Source: Ktedonobacter robiniae (GTDB lineage: Bacteria > Chloroflexota > Ktedonobacteria > Ktedonobacterales > Ktedonobacteraceae). Taken from it: a stretch of 64,000 nt of DNA. The notes under the pieces are model-generated. The model worked only from the letters and a program-made list of their open reading frames with translations, was not told the origin of the DNA and did not search any database. This document shows positions 54,026-62,983 of this stretch, in pieces. How positions within the stretch are numbered: the first letter of the stretch is position 1; the number at the start of each line of letters is the position of its first letter. A program made the position numbers and the translations under genes. The stretch covers positions 1,240,001-1,304,000 of the forward strand of contig NZ_BNJG01000001.1 of assembly GCF_016587375.1 (NCBI RefSeq). The letters are read 5' to 3'.

Positions 54026-54400
54026 ATGGGAATTTTGCTGCTGCCCCTTGCGGATTCCGTCATTATGACGGGTGATGTGCTAGGATATCATATCGAGATC
54101 ACGATTGGGACGTTGATTGTCTGGGGCGTGGCTCTGCTCATTGGCCTGATCGCGGAATTTATCGTTGGCTGGCGTCTCCCCTATGGCATTTTTGGCGCTT
54201 TCGTTGCGGGCCTGGTCGGGACATGGCTGGCAACTGAGGTGTTTCACTTTAGCCTGCCCATAGACTATGTCTTCCACGATATTCCCCTCTTAAAAGCCCT
54301 GCTGGGTGCGCTCTCGCTGATTGTGCTCTGGCACCTGGTCACCTATCCGCTCTGGCGTAAACGCAGCCACCGTTCCCGCCGCTATGCAGCAGCCAGGTAG
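54026..54400 (+). CDS. Small membrane protein (GlsB/transglycosylase-associated-like)
   Basis: 124 residues with four spans. The segment LIAEFIVGWRLPYGIFGAFVAGLVGTWLA resembles the Gly-rich core of GlsB/YeaQ/YmgE proteins, with a basic C-terminus (RKRSHRSRRYAAAR). GGAGGAGG gives a firm start. Family function is poorly known, usually linked to stress. Monocistronic, closed by a 60-bp palindrome. Confidence 0.7.
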   Translation: MGILLLPLADSVIMTGDVLGYHIEITIGTLIVWGVALLIGLIAEFIVGWRLPYGIFGAFVAGLVGTWLATEVFHFSLPIDYVFHDIPLLKALLGALSLIVLWHLVTYPLWRKRSHRSRRYAAAR

Positions 54401-54425
54401 TGTACCTGATGTGCAAGATTTTTGT

Positions 54426-54485
54426 ATAGTGGATGTGGTGCATGCTCACAGCCCTAGGGCTGTGAGCATGCACCACATCCACTAT
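54426..54485. terminator. 60-bp perfect palindrome plus GC-rich tail
   Basis: Two perfect 30-base arms (ATAGTGGATG ... CATCCACTAT) meeting at CCCTAGGG with no loop and no T tract, followed by GCGAGCGCCACAGGCGC at about 54489-54506. Confidence 0.7.
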
Positions 54486-54532
54486 CCGAGCGAGCGCCAC
54501 AGGCGCAAGAGACCACGCTCCTCAGTGTAGTG

Positions 54533-54560
54533 TTTACATAATTTATATATATGATATAAT
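54533..54560 (+). promoter_or_regulatory. Promoter of marC
   Basis: TTTACA (54533-54538), 16-base AT-rich spacer, TATAAT (54555-54560). Confidence 0.65.
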
Positions 54561-54659
54561 TCAAGCGCAGAAATAAGCTCGACGAAGGTAGTCTTCCACT
54601 CTATTTTATGCACTCTTTTTCCAATCTTAACTCGCAATACGAAGGTCTAGAGGTTTTCT

Positions 54660-55307
54660 GTGCCCACGCTCATTACTTTTACGATTAGTGCTTTCGTGAC
54701 TTTTTTGACTATTATCGATCCCGTTGGTCTGGCTCCCGTCTTTGTTGGTCTCACCTCCCACCTCTCACAGGCCCAGCGCAAGGTAGTTATCGCCCGTGCC
54801 ACCTTAATCAGTGCCGCAATTATTGCCTTCTTTGCTATTGTTGGTCGCTTTCTGCTGGACCGCCTGGGAATCTCGCTCTATGCGTTTAATATCGCGGGTG
54901 GCGTCCTGCTCTTTATGGTCGCTATCGACATGCTCTTTGGTCGTCCCTCAGGGGCACGCGAGACCAAGGAAGAAGAGGAAGAGGCCATGACCCGCGAGGA
55001 TATCAGCGTCTTTCCTCTTGCTATTCCCCTGATCGCTGGCCCTGGAACCATTGCCACGACGATTCTCTATGTAGGACAGGCCTCGACACAGCCAATGTTG
55101 CTCCTATCGGTCTTTCTGGCAATTGCCAGTGCCCTGGCCCTGGCCTGGGTTGCCATGCGCAGCAGTTCCTGGATCATTCAGCGCGTTGGGCGTACCGGCA
55201 TTATGGTCTTCTCCCGCATTCTGGGTATCCTGCTAGCAGCCCTGGCCATCCAATTTGTGCTGAATGGTGTAACCACCTTTGCCCACACCAGCGGCTTTAT
55301 CAAGTAA
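54660..55307 (+). CDS. MarC family integral membrane protein
   Basis: 215 residues, GTG start. Six spans. MarC features: FLTIIDPVGLAPVFVGLT at the N-terminus, the GGVLLFMVAIDMLFG loop and VFPLAIPLIAGPGTIATTIL. Once linked to multidrug resistance, now regarded as of unknown transport function. A charged loop (RETKEEEEEAMTRED) separates its halves. Monocistronic. Confidence 0.88.
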   Translation: MPTLITFTISAFVTFLTIIDPVGLAPVFVGLTSHLSQAQRKVVIARATLISAAIIAFFAIVGRFLLDRLGISLYAFNIAGGVLLFMVAIDMLFGRPSGARETKEEEEEAMTREDISVFPLAIPLIAGPGTIATTILYVGQASTQPMLLLSVFLAIASALALAWVAMRSSSWIIQRVGRTGIMVFSRILGILLAALAIQFVLNGVTTFAHTSGFIK

Positions 55308-55447
55308 GAGGTCTGGGTAAAGAGGTCCTGCCATCTTTGCTCCCTTCAGCCAGGTTGCGACTATTGAGGCGCCCGTTCGTATCTAATAATAAGCCCAAAC
55401 GTTACGATATATAGAAGTAGAGACGCAGCCATAGACACGAGGAATGC

Positions 55448-56335
55448 TTGAAGATCAGTCCGCAACAGCAGCAGCAGCCAGCCACCACGCCTACAGCGCG
55501 TGATCGCCTGAGCTACCAGGTAGCCCTTTCCAGCTACCAGTCTCGCCATGGCCTCGATAAGGTGGCCTGGGTGACCTGGCTGCTTGTTCTGGGCATGAGC
55601 CTCCTCTGGATGCTCACCGCGTACAAGGCGGCACTTGCTGCTGGCGCTCATAGCTGGCAGACGATCCTTACACATGTCTGGACCAACGCGATCTCGATTC
55701 AACCGGCAGATGATGCCTCGCTCACGCAAGTTCTGATCGATTATGGGGCCAAATATAATCCAGCCATCGTGCAGCAACATGAGTACTGGCGCTTCTTGAC
55801 ACCCATGTTTCTCCATGCGAACCTCCTGCACCTGGGGCTTAACATGTTGAACCTACTGATGTTAGGTATCTTCCTGGAACGTTTGCTTGGTCATACGCGC
55901 TACCTGTTTCTCTACATTATCACTGGTATCATTAGTGTTCTCGCGAGCTTCTATTTCGCGCCAGAGGAGGTTAGTCTGGGGGCCTCGGGAGCTATCTTTG
56001 GCCTGGTGGGCGTCTTTAGTATCTTTGTGATTACCCATCGACGCGCCTTTCCCTTTGGTGGTCTCTTCTCGATTCTTTATCTCATCGTTATCATTGGGAT
56101 CAATCTCGGTGTGGGCTTTATGATCACAAATGTCGATAACTATGCTCACTTTGGCGGCTTAATAAGTGGCTGCCTTCTGGGATTGTGGTTTAGCCCGCTC
56201 TATCGCAGTTCATCACCCTATACCGTCGTCGACCGCCACAGCCTGGCAAAGCGCTGGCCCTTGGCCCTGTTGACAATCTTAGGTACACTGATACTTACAG
56301 TCATTTCCCTATATCTAATAGGGACAAAAGTGTAA
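55448..56335 (+). CDS. Rhomboid family intramembrane serine protease
   Basis: 295 residues from a TTG after GAGG. Cytosolic Gln-rich N-terminus (QQQQQPATTP), first span (WLLVLGMSLLWMLTAYKAAL), a long L1 loop with WRFLTPMFLHANLLHLGLNM, catalytic Ser in LGASGAIFGLVG (near residue 180) and catalytic His in NYAHFGGLISG (near 235). It cleaves membrane proteins within or near their spans. Its neighbour encodes a related but apparently dead protein. Confidence 0.9.
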   Translation: MKISPQQQQQPATTPTARDRLSYQVALSSYQSRHGLDKVAWVTWLLVLGMSLLWMLTAYKAALAAGAHSWQTILTHVWTNAISIQPADDASLTQVLIDYGAKYNPAIVQQHEYWRFLTPMFLHANLLHLGLNMLNLLMLGIFLERLLGHTRYLFLYIITGIISVLASFYFAPEEVSLGASGAIFGLVGVFSIFVITHRRAFPFGGLFSILYLIVIIGINLGVGFMITNVDNYAHFGGLISGCLLGLWFSPLYRSSSPYTVVDRHSLAKRWPLALLTILGTLILTVISLYLIGTKV

Positions 56336-56348
56336 CGAGAAGTGCCTT

Positions 56349-56399
56349 TCGAAAACCTGAGCGCGCTAGCGCTAGCCGCGAAAGCGGCGTTGTTTTTCG
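56349..56399 (+). repeat. Dispersed palindromic repeat, copy 4 (diverged)
   Basis: Starts TCGAAAACCTGAGCGCGCTAG and ends GTTGTTTTTCG, with GCGCTAGC at the centre. It lies between the two rhomboid-like genes, 57 bases before the second. Confidence 0.65.
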
Positions 56400-56455
56400 T
56401 ATAAGGAGGAAATGCCTTCTCGCCTACCCTTGCTGGTTCTTTTTGGAGGATTCTT

Positions 56456-57595
56456 GTGGAAGCACAAATGGATATACAGACATACCTGGAACAGGGTAAG
56501 CAAGCCCTGGCTCAAGGTCACCCACGTGAGGCCGCCATCGCCTATGCACATGGCGCTCAGCTCGAGTCTGATAACCCGATGATTCATCTGGGCCTGGCGG
56601 AAGCCAACCTGGGGCTGGGGAGTTATGGCGTGGTACAGATGGCCTGCCGCCGCGTGCAGGAGCTACAGCCCGCCGGTGGACAGGAATCCCGCCTGGCACA
56701 GGCCCTGCTCGACCTCCTTGATCGACGCTTCGAGCGCGCACTTCAGAGTGTCGATGCCGTCATCAGCGAGGACCCGGGCATCGCCTATGCGCATGCGCTA
56801 CGCTCACACCTGCTACGCGCCATGGGACAGACCTATGACGCCAACCTGGCACGCGCACGCGCGGCACGCCTCTCCTATGGTGGACGCTTCGAACACTGCT
56901 TCCCCAATGTTGAGCCACTCACGCCGCCCGAGCCAGCTCAGCCAACTGTACTTCCTACAAATGCGGCCAATGGAGCCAGCAGGGAGTCCATACCCACATG
57001 GTCGCGTCCGAATGGGATGCAGCGCCGTATGATTCGCACACGCTTCTTGATAAACCAGATGCCCGGCCTGGTGACAAATATCATTGTCGCACTCAGCATC
57101 ATTGCCTTTCTCCTTGTTGTTACAGGCGTTGTCACCCTTAGCGGGGCAAATCCTCTCACGTATGTGGCCGCCATTTTCCTCACGGTCAGTCCTATACAGC
57201 TCATCATCAACCTCATCTCGCTCTTCTTTGTCGGGCGGGCCGTCGAGGTGCTCTTTGGCAAGTGGCGCTACATTGTCATCTACCTGGCATCCGGCCTTAT
57301 CGGTATCCTGGTAAACCAATACTTCCTGGGAGGCTTAACCGCAGGCATGACCTATGCCGTCTTCGGCATCTTTGGGGCCCTGGGTGGCTTCTACTTTATC
57401 AACCGCAAATCCCTTGGTGGCTTTGGTCAGGGCGCGTTCCAGCAATGGCTGCTCTTCGCGGGTCTCAACATAGTGCTGAACGTTGCCTTTGCCCAGGGAA
57501 ACTTGACCCTGGTCTATGGGCTGATCGCCAGCATCGTTGGTGGTCTGATCATCGCGGTCCTGCTGGCCCCGCGCCAGCGCCGCAACCTCTTCTAG
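56456..57595 (+). CDS. TPR-fused pseudo-rhomboid membrane protein
   Basis: 379 residues, GTG start after GGAGG. Residues about 1-140 are tetratricopeptide-like helices (YLEQGKQALAQGHPREAAIAYAHG). Residues about 190-375 are six spans with rhomboid layout (FFVGRAVEVLFGKWRYIVIYLASGLIG, in pieces). Where the protease has GASG it has GMTYAVFGIFGALGG, with no Ser, and the catalytic His of the last span is replaced (GLIASIVGG). So it is probably an inactive rhomboid acting as a membrane adaptor, perhaps with the active rhomboid upstream. Confidence 0.8.
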   Translation: MEAQMDIQTYLEQGKQALAQGHPREAAIAYAHGAQLESDNPMIHLGLAEANLGLGSYGVVQMACRRVQELQPAGGQESRLAQALLDLLDRRFERALQSVDAVISEDPGIAYAHALRSHLLRAMGQTYDANLARARAARLSYGGRFEHCFPNVEPLTPPEPAQPTVLPTNAANGASRESIPTWSRPNGMQRRMIRTRFLINQMPGLVTNIIVALSIIAFLLVVTGVVTLSGANPLTYVAAIFLTVSPIQLIINLISLFFVGRAVEVLFGKWRYIVIYLASGLIGILVNQYFLGGLTAGMTYAVFGIFGALGGFYFINRKSLGGFGQGAFQQWLLFAGLNIVLNVAFAQGNLTLVYGLIASIVGGLIIAVLLAPRQRRNLF

Positions 57596-57617
57596 CAGCT
57601 ACCACCCACAAGATACA

Positions 57618-57655
57618 AGGGGAAGCATCTCTCGAGATGCTTCCCCTCTTTTTTC
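57618..57655 (+). terminator. Intrinsic terminator
   Basis: 14-bp stem AGGGGAAGCATCTC / GAGATGCTTCCCCT followed by CTTTTTTTT. Confidence 0.85.
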
Positions 57656-57847
57656 ACCCTTTGCTTGTTGCTACTCACGTTAAACTTAATAGTAGGAAGT
57701 CGAGCTTGCAATCTCGCTGTGACCCGGCTGAGTCACAAAAATCCTGCCCACGTTCCAGAGTTGTCGCCGTTGAGCGTGGCCGGGATGATCTATCCATGCC
57801 CTTTACCCCCCTGCTCGGCTTCCACATTCTTCTCCCTTCCGAAAATA

Positions 57848-59437
57848 CTACCCATTCACACGTTCATCTACTAGTTCAGCGACGATGCGGCCGGAGAGCA
57901 TGACCAGGGGTATGCTACCGCCAGGATGGGCGCTCCCGCCCACAAAGTAGAGGCGCTCAACCTCGGGAGAGCAGTTGCCAGGGCGCGTAAAGGGGGCCAT
58001 ACGGCCGTTGGAGGAGAGACCGTAGATTGAGCCAGCGTTTGAGCCGTATTTCTGCCAGAAGTCCTCGGGCGTGAGCATCTCTTCACAGACAATGTGTTCG
58101 CGCAGGTCGCTCAGGTCAACCTGTTCGTAGCTGGCAAGCAGGTCCAGAATACGCTCGCGATAGGCTGGTGCCTCGCGCTGCCAATCTATGGCCTCAGTCA
58201 GGTAGGGCGCGTTCACGAGAATAAACAGGTTCTCGCCTCCCGCGGGGGCCTGCGTTGGATCGGTGCGCGTAGTGGCGCAGATATAGATGGTGGGATTCTG
58301 AATGGGCACACGCTTCTCGAAGAGATCTGCGAACTCTGCCTGGTAGTCATCGGAGAAGAAAATGTTGTGGTGCTCCAGGTCAGGATAGGTCTTGTCTGTT
58401 CCCAGTAGCAAGACGAAACCGGAGCAGGATGGCTCAAGCTTTGTAAGCTTACGCAGAGTTGCCTGATTTCGCACAGCGGGCGAAAGCAGTTGAGAGTGTG
58501 TGGTCACGACATCGCTATTGGCGACTACGGCATCGCAGTGAAGCACCCGGCCATCAACCAGCACGACGCCCCGCGCCTCTGGACGCAAGCGCGTGAGTTT
58601 GCGGCGCTCTGAGACCTGGATACGCTCTACTTCACAATTGGTCTCAAGTGTGACACCCAGTTCGCGGGCCAGTTGTTCCAGTGCCCGCGAGATGCTGTAC
58701 ATTCCCCCACGCGGATACCAACCTCCATCCGCCAGCTCGACATAGGGAATCAGGCTGTAGACCGCAGCCACCTGGTAGGGCGAGGAACCATTATAGGTCG
58801 CATAGCGCGCAAAGAGCTGGCGCGCATGCTCGTCCTGGAAGAAGCGTCGCACCTCCTGGTCCAGCGTACGCGACGAGAGAGCCGCCATGACGGCCCGCCA
58901 GCGCCTGCTCAGCGGCTCATCAGCGCCCGCGCCCGATTTATGACCCTTTAAGACATAGTGCCAGAAGGTTCGTACGATATTCAGTGGACTCCCCAGGCTA
59001 TGGTAGAGAAAGGGGTCAGCCGCGGCCTCGTAGATCGAGCGCGTATGCTCAAAGAAGCGGCGAAAGGCCTCCCCATCCTCGGGATTGAGCCGGGCAAACT
59101 CCTGGGCCAGGCACTCGCGGTCGCGCCAGGCATTGAAGACAACGCCATCGCGATAGAAATAGCGACAGGTAACCTCCAGAGGGATCAGTTCCAGGTAGTC
59201 TTCTAAACGTCTGCCAGCAACCACAAAGAGTTCGCGCAGGACGTGGGGCATGGTTACGAGCGAGGGGCCAGTATCAAAGGCAAAGCCCTCCTTCTCAATC
59301 AGGTTGAGTTTGCCGCCAACCTGGGCCTGGCGCTCCAACACATGGACGCAATGCCCCTTTATGGCCAGGTGGATGGCAGCAGAGAGACCGCCAATGCCTG
59401 CGCCGATGACAATAATTTCTCTTCCCTGTTCAGACAT
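57848..59437 (-). CDS. Carotenoid desaturase (CrtI/CrtN/CrtD family)
   Basis: A 529-residue FAD enzyme. N-terminal dinucleotide site (IIVIGAGIGGLSAAIHLA), ERQAQVGGKLN, GPSLVTMPHVLRELF, and the family C-terminal signature (YFVGGSAHPGGSIPLVMLSGRIVAE). It introduces or shifts double bonds in carotenoids at the membrane. With phytoene synthase at 31-32 kb and a CruF-like gene directly downstream it belongs to a carotenoid pathway. Whether it is phytoene desaturase or a CrtD-like 3,4-desaturase cannot be decided. Confidence 0.87.
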   Translation of the reverse strand: MSEQGREIIVIGAGIGGLSAAIHLAIKGHCVHVLERQAQVGGKLNLIEKEGFAFDTGPSLVTMPHVLRELFVVAGRRLEDYLELIPLEVTCRYFYRDGVVFNAWRDRECLAQEFARLNPEDGEAFRRFFEHTRSIYEAAADPFLYHSLGSPLNIVRTFWHYVLKGHKSGAGADEPLSRRWRAVMAALSSRTLDQEVRRFFQDEHARQLFARYATYNGSSPYQVAAVYSLIPYVELADGGWYPRGGMYSISRALEQLARELGVTLETNCEVERIQVSERRKLTRLRPEARGVVLVDGRVLHCDAVVANSDVVTTHSQLLSPAVRNQATLRKLTKLEPSCSGFVLLLGTDKTYPDLEHHNIFFSDDYQAEFADLFEKRVPIQNPTIYICATTRTDPTQAPAGGENLFILVNAPYLTEAIDWQREAPAYRERILDLLASYEQVDLSDLREHIVCEEMLTPEDFWQKYGSNAGSIYGLSSNGRMAPFTRPGNCSPEVERLYFVGGSAHPGGSIPLVMLSGRIVAELVDERVNG

Positions 59438-59560
59438 ATCTATCTATTCTGGCAGGCATTTTCTCGCCCTGGCGATTGTTTAGGGCCTGCTCGCTCCTCA
59501 TAATTATGGTAGTCCATCTACCAGGACGCCTACCAGGCGCCTAAATGGGTAATCGGGCCG

Positions 59561-61849
59561 TTAGCGCCGTCGCGCGTAGGCCAGGAGAATGAGTCCCGAC
59601 AACAGGGCGCAGACACAGCCGCCATAGTAGCCATGTGTCAGGTCGACCAGGCCAAACATCAGGAGGCTTAAAGCAAAAAGGAGGCGTGGAAGGCGCAGAG
59701 CCAGGCGGGGAGGCCCAACCCGCAAGACCTGGACGGGCGCGAACTGGCGATCCGTGAGCCAGACCAGCAGGCAGGCAAGCACAAACCAGCTCATAAAGTT
59801 CACCAGGGGAATACCATAATAGATGCTGCCAACGGGCGCCCAGCGCCAGTAATCAACGATATGAGCAGCTACAGGCTCTATCGCGCCATCCAGCAGCACA
59901 GCAGCCATGCCCGCCGCCAGAATGTCGAAGAGGCTGAGGCGAAAGCCAGGGCGCAGTGGGCGTACCCATCCATAGACACCAAAGATCACCAGCCCCCAGG
60001 CAAATATGACGGGCAGAGGGACGCCTCCAGGCAGAGAGGGCAACAAGACGGCTGTATACACATAGTGGCCAAAGGGGAAACCGGTATTAACGCCCAGAGT
60101 CTCGGCCAGGTAGGAGAGAATAATCACAAGCAGTCCAGCCTGGATAGCCCTCCGCCTGCCATAGAGGAAGGCAGTCGCTAGTAGAAGGAGCACGCCTTCA
60201 AGATAGAGGAGGAAGCTCGCCGCCCAATCCATAGGGAAGGATGGGTTCACATCGAATGCCACCCCAATTACCGCCAGAACATAGAGCAGGCAAAACATAG
60301 CGAAGAGAATACGCAGCGCAAGCCGCCCCGGCGCGCTTCGTGTATGACGCCCAATCGCTAATATACGCATGTTACTTACGCTTCTTTTGCTGCTACTCGG
60401 GCCGCGTTGCACAATCGAGAGAATGCGCATATAGCCGCTCCCCTTGATCACAGTTTTCATAGCACCAGTCGTAACATCCATCGCGTAGATGGCATTATCA
60501 GCATAACTTGTCAGGATATGATTGTTCACCCAGGGCCCTAACTCGACAAAGCGTGCGGACGTAATCGCCAGAACGCCCGGCTTGGCGACCTGAACCTGCT
60601 TCCCATTGCCATTAATCTGCGTCATATACAAGGCGCTATGACGCGCAAAGGGAGCCTGCTCATCGCTAGAAAAGATAACGTAGACCAGCGTAAGCCCATC
60701 CGGAGAAACCTGTGGCGAGAGGACCCAGTGATAGTCGGCATTATTGTTTAAGCCATGTTGTTCAGGCAAGAATATCTGAGCATTTCCCAGCGTGGCTTTA
60801 GATGTGTTCAGGTTAGCAATCGCCAGGCTATTGGCATTGTTCTGACCAGCAATATCATCTGGCACGCTATTATCTGTCGGCGCAGTCACCACACCACTAT
60901 AGGTTGAGTAGAGCAAGGCATTGCTTGCAGGCGTCAACAAAAGGGGCATCTGTGAGACATCGTCGGTCAGCAAGCTCTTTGGATCTTGGTCTTGCACCAG
61001 CGAGTCATCCTGCGTATTGGGTAGATCTAGCAGCCAGAGGCCATACTGCGTAGAGCGACGATCACCGCGATCATCAGTCAAGAGCAGTTGCTGGGGTATC
61101 TGGTTCTTTCCATTTGGCAGAAATGAGAACACGCGAAAACAGGGGCAATTCGTATTTGCCTGTTGATAGACCAGTTTGGTATGGTCTAACGCTCCCGTAT
61201 AGAGGCTCACATTCCCATTACCGCTTTTAGGAGCCGTACTCCAGGCGATTGAGAGGCCATCGCTGCTGAGCACCAGCGATGTGACAACCTGATTGCTGTC
61301 CACAGCCGCGATTTGTCTGGAGGTTCCGCCAAAGATATCGCTGAGCCAGATACCATTCCCAACATAGATAACCTGCCCAAGGGAATTCACTCGTGGCGGA
61401 ATCGAGCGGCTATAGGTATACCCCGGAGTATCAAGCTTCTGCGGCGTACCTCCACCCAGTTGCACGGCGTATAGGCCACTCTGGGCCTCATAGACAACGT
61501 ACTGGCCCCCAGGCACTTGCAAGGTATCAGTCGGATTCTTGCCCGAGAACTGGAAGAGGCCGTTGTCATCGCTTTGAGGCGTAGGACTGGGTGTTAACAA
61601 CTGGTTGGCCCTGGCCGTTGCCGTTGCCAAGGACTCCTGGACCGCCATTTGCGCGTGCTGGTTGAGCGCGATAAAAAGCTGGGCGGTTAGAATAATCAAG
61701 AGCAGGCTCACCAGTGCCAGTAGCGTTACGATGCTGATACGTGTCGAGCGTATCGCTTGTGGTGGGGTCGGCTGCGTCTTGTGGTCTTGTGGCTTTTCAG
61801 GCGGACTATCTATATGCTGCGTCAATGTTTTTTCTGCTCCACATCTCAT
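59561..61849 (-). CDS. Fusion of a beta-propeller domain and a CruF-like carotenoid hydratase
   Basis: 762 residues. A cytosolic N-terminus, one span (ISIVTLLALVSLLLIILTAQL, about 37-57) and a linker lead to a TolB/WD40-like beta-propeller to about residue 480 (QYVVYEAQSGLYAVQLGG, VLSSDGLSIAWST, SPDGLTLVYVIFSSDEQAP). The rest has seven or eight spans and the DUF422/CruF core (SYLAETLGVNTGFPFGHYVYT, VPLPVIFAWGLVIFGVYGWV, LDGAIEPVAAHIVDYWRW). CruF hydrates carotenoid ends. The joint has an in-frame Met (NMRILAIGRHTRS) but no clear ribosome site, so a recently fused or error-joined pair is possible. Confidence 0.75.
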   Translation of the reverse strand: MRCGAEKTLTQHIDSPPEKPQDHKTQPTPPQAIRSTRISIVTLLALVSLLLIILTAQLFIALNQHAQMAVQESLATATARANQLLTPSPTPQSDDNGLFQFSGKNPTDTLQVPGGQYVVYEAQSGLYAVQLGGGTPQKLDTPGYTYSRSIPPRVNSLGQVIYVGNGIWLSDIFGGTSRQIAAVDSNQVVTSLVLSSDGLSIAWSTAPKSGNGNVSLYTGALDHTKLVYQQANTNCPCFRVFSFLPNGKNQIPQQLLLTDDRGDRRSTQYGLWLLDLPNTQDDSLVQDQDPKSLLTDDVSQMPLLLTPASNALLYSTYSGVVTAPTDNSVPDDIAGQNNANSLAIANLNTSKATLGNAQIFLPEQHGLNNNADYHWVLSPQVSPDGLTLVYVIFSSDEQAPFARHSALYMTQINGNGKQVQVAKPGVLAITSARFVELGPWVNNHILTSYADNAIYAMDVTTGAMKTVIKGSGYMRILSIVQRGPSSSKRSVSNMRILAIGRHTRSAPGRLALRILFAMFCLLYVLAVIGVAFDVNPSFPMDWAASFLLYLEGVLLLLATAFLYGRRRAIQAGLLVIILSYLAETLGVNTGFPFGHYVYTAVLLPSLPGGVPLPVIFAWGLVIFGVYGWVRPLRPGFRLSLFDILAAGMAAVLLDGAIEPVAAHIVDYWRWAPVGSIYYGIPLVNFMSWFVLACLLVWLTDRQFAPVQVLRVGPPRLALRLPRLLFALSLLMFGLVDLTHGYYGGCVCALLSGLILLAYARRR

Positions 61850-62008
61850 CTCTTAGCGTCTATCAGTATACATGAAAGCGCCTTGTACTGGGAAGTCACT
61901 AGCACAGCTTACCTGTTAGCGCGTTCTGCAAAGCGCGGCGCTCCCCACACGGTCAACATACGCTCGCTACGACCGATATTCTCCTCTATGACAACTGCTA
62001 GCGACTAT

Positions 62009-62824
62009 TCAGGCCCTATAAGCGCGTCTATCTTCTGTTTTAGTTTCTTTGTGAGTGTACTTTTGTATAAAGGCCAGCGAGCGCTCCTCTACCTCTTGCC
62101 GGTCATGGTCTTTCATCACGAGATGGTATGAGCGTTTGAGGACCACGAGTTGCTTCTCAGGTGAACCCAGAAGGCGATAAATTTCGTGTCCATCGCGGAC
62201 TGGCACTACATGGTCACGTTGGGCCGCGATAACCAGGGCTGGCATGGTAATACACGACAGTTCTTCGCGCAACCGGGGCAGATAGAGCAGCATGCTCTCA
62301 ACCGGGGCCATCGGGGTCCAGCGATAGACATTACGAGTATAGCGCTTACGGGCTTGTGCATCACGAAGATCCTCTCTCAACGTGGGTAAGAAAGGAGTCA
62401 ACTGCCTGACCATGCGAATCGCGGGCAGCATCCAGGGACGCATATAGAGCGGAGCGCACATCGCGATCACGCCGGATACCTCTTCATGAACGGCGATATG
62501 CAGGCATAGCGCGCCACCCAGCGAGTGGCCAACCAGGAAGACCTGGTCGCAGTGGAGTTTAAAGGCTCGTACCGCCTGTTGCAAGGCTGAGGCCCAGTCA
62601 TGCCAGCCAATCGTCAACATATCCTGTACCTGTGTGCCATGACCCGGCAAGAGAATATTCTCGACGCGCATCCCCTGAGCCAGAAAGAGCTGTTCAAGCT
62701 CTTCCATATCGCTGCGATTCCCATTCAGCCCATGGACCAGTACTACGCCGACGCGCGCACGCTCCGGCCCTTTGATCGTCACTTCACCCGCACCCTGCTG
62801 ATCTCGAAACTCCGCATGCTCCAT
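62009..62824 (-). CDS. Alpha/beta hydrolase (carboxylesterase/monoacylglycerol lipase type)
   Basis: 271 residues. Oxyanion loop VVLVHGLNGNRSDM, nucleophile elbow VFLVGHSLGGAL, acid in IAAQRDHVVPVRDG and base in SYHLVMKDHDRQEV. A short lid with basic and aromatic residues sits between. It resembles Est30-like carboxylesterases. No obvious partner, although it follows the carotenoid genes on the same strand. Confidence 0.85.
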   Translation of the reverse strand: MEHAEFRDQQGAGEVTIKGPERARVGVVLVHGLNGNRSDMEELEQLFLAQGMRVENILLPGHGTQVQDMLTIGWHDWASALQQAVRAFKLHCDQVFLVGHSLGGALCLHIAVHEEVSGVIAMCAPLYMRPWMLPAIRMVRQLTPFLPTLREDLRDAQARKRYTRNVYRWTPMAPVESMLLYLPRLREELSCITMPALVIAAQRDHVVPVRDGHEIYRLLGSPEKQLVVLKRSYHLVMKDHDRQEVEERSLAFIQKYTHKETKTEDRRAYRA

Positions 62825-62983
62825 GACCTTGCCTCGCGTTTCCTCGCTAGTTCACCACACTCTCTTCTTAATACGTTCTACGATGCTCCCTGGACACTTT
62901 TCCTATCCTAAACTCCGTACTTTTAGCTGAACGGGAATAATTTGTGAGTTATGCACCTTCTCAATAATAGAGATACTACTTAT

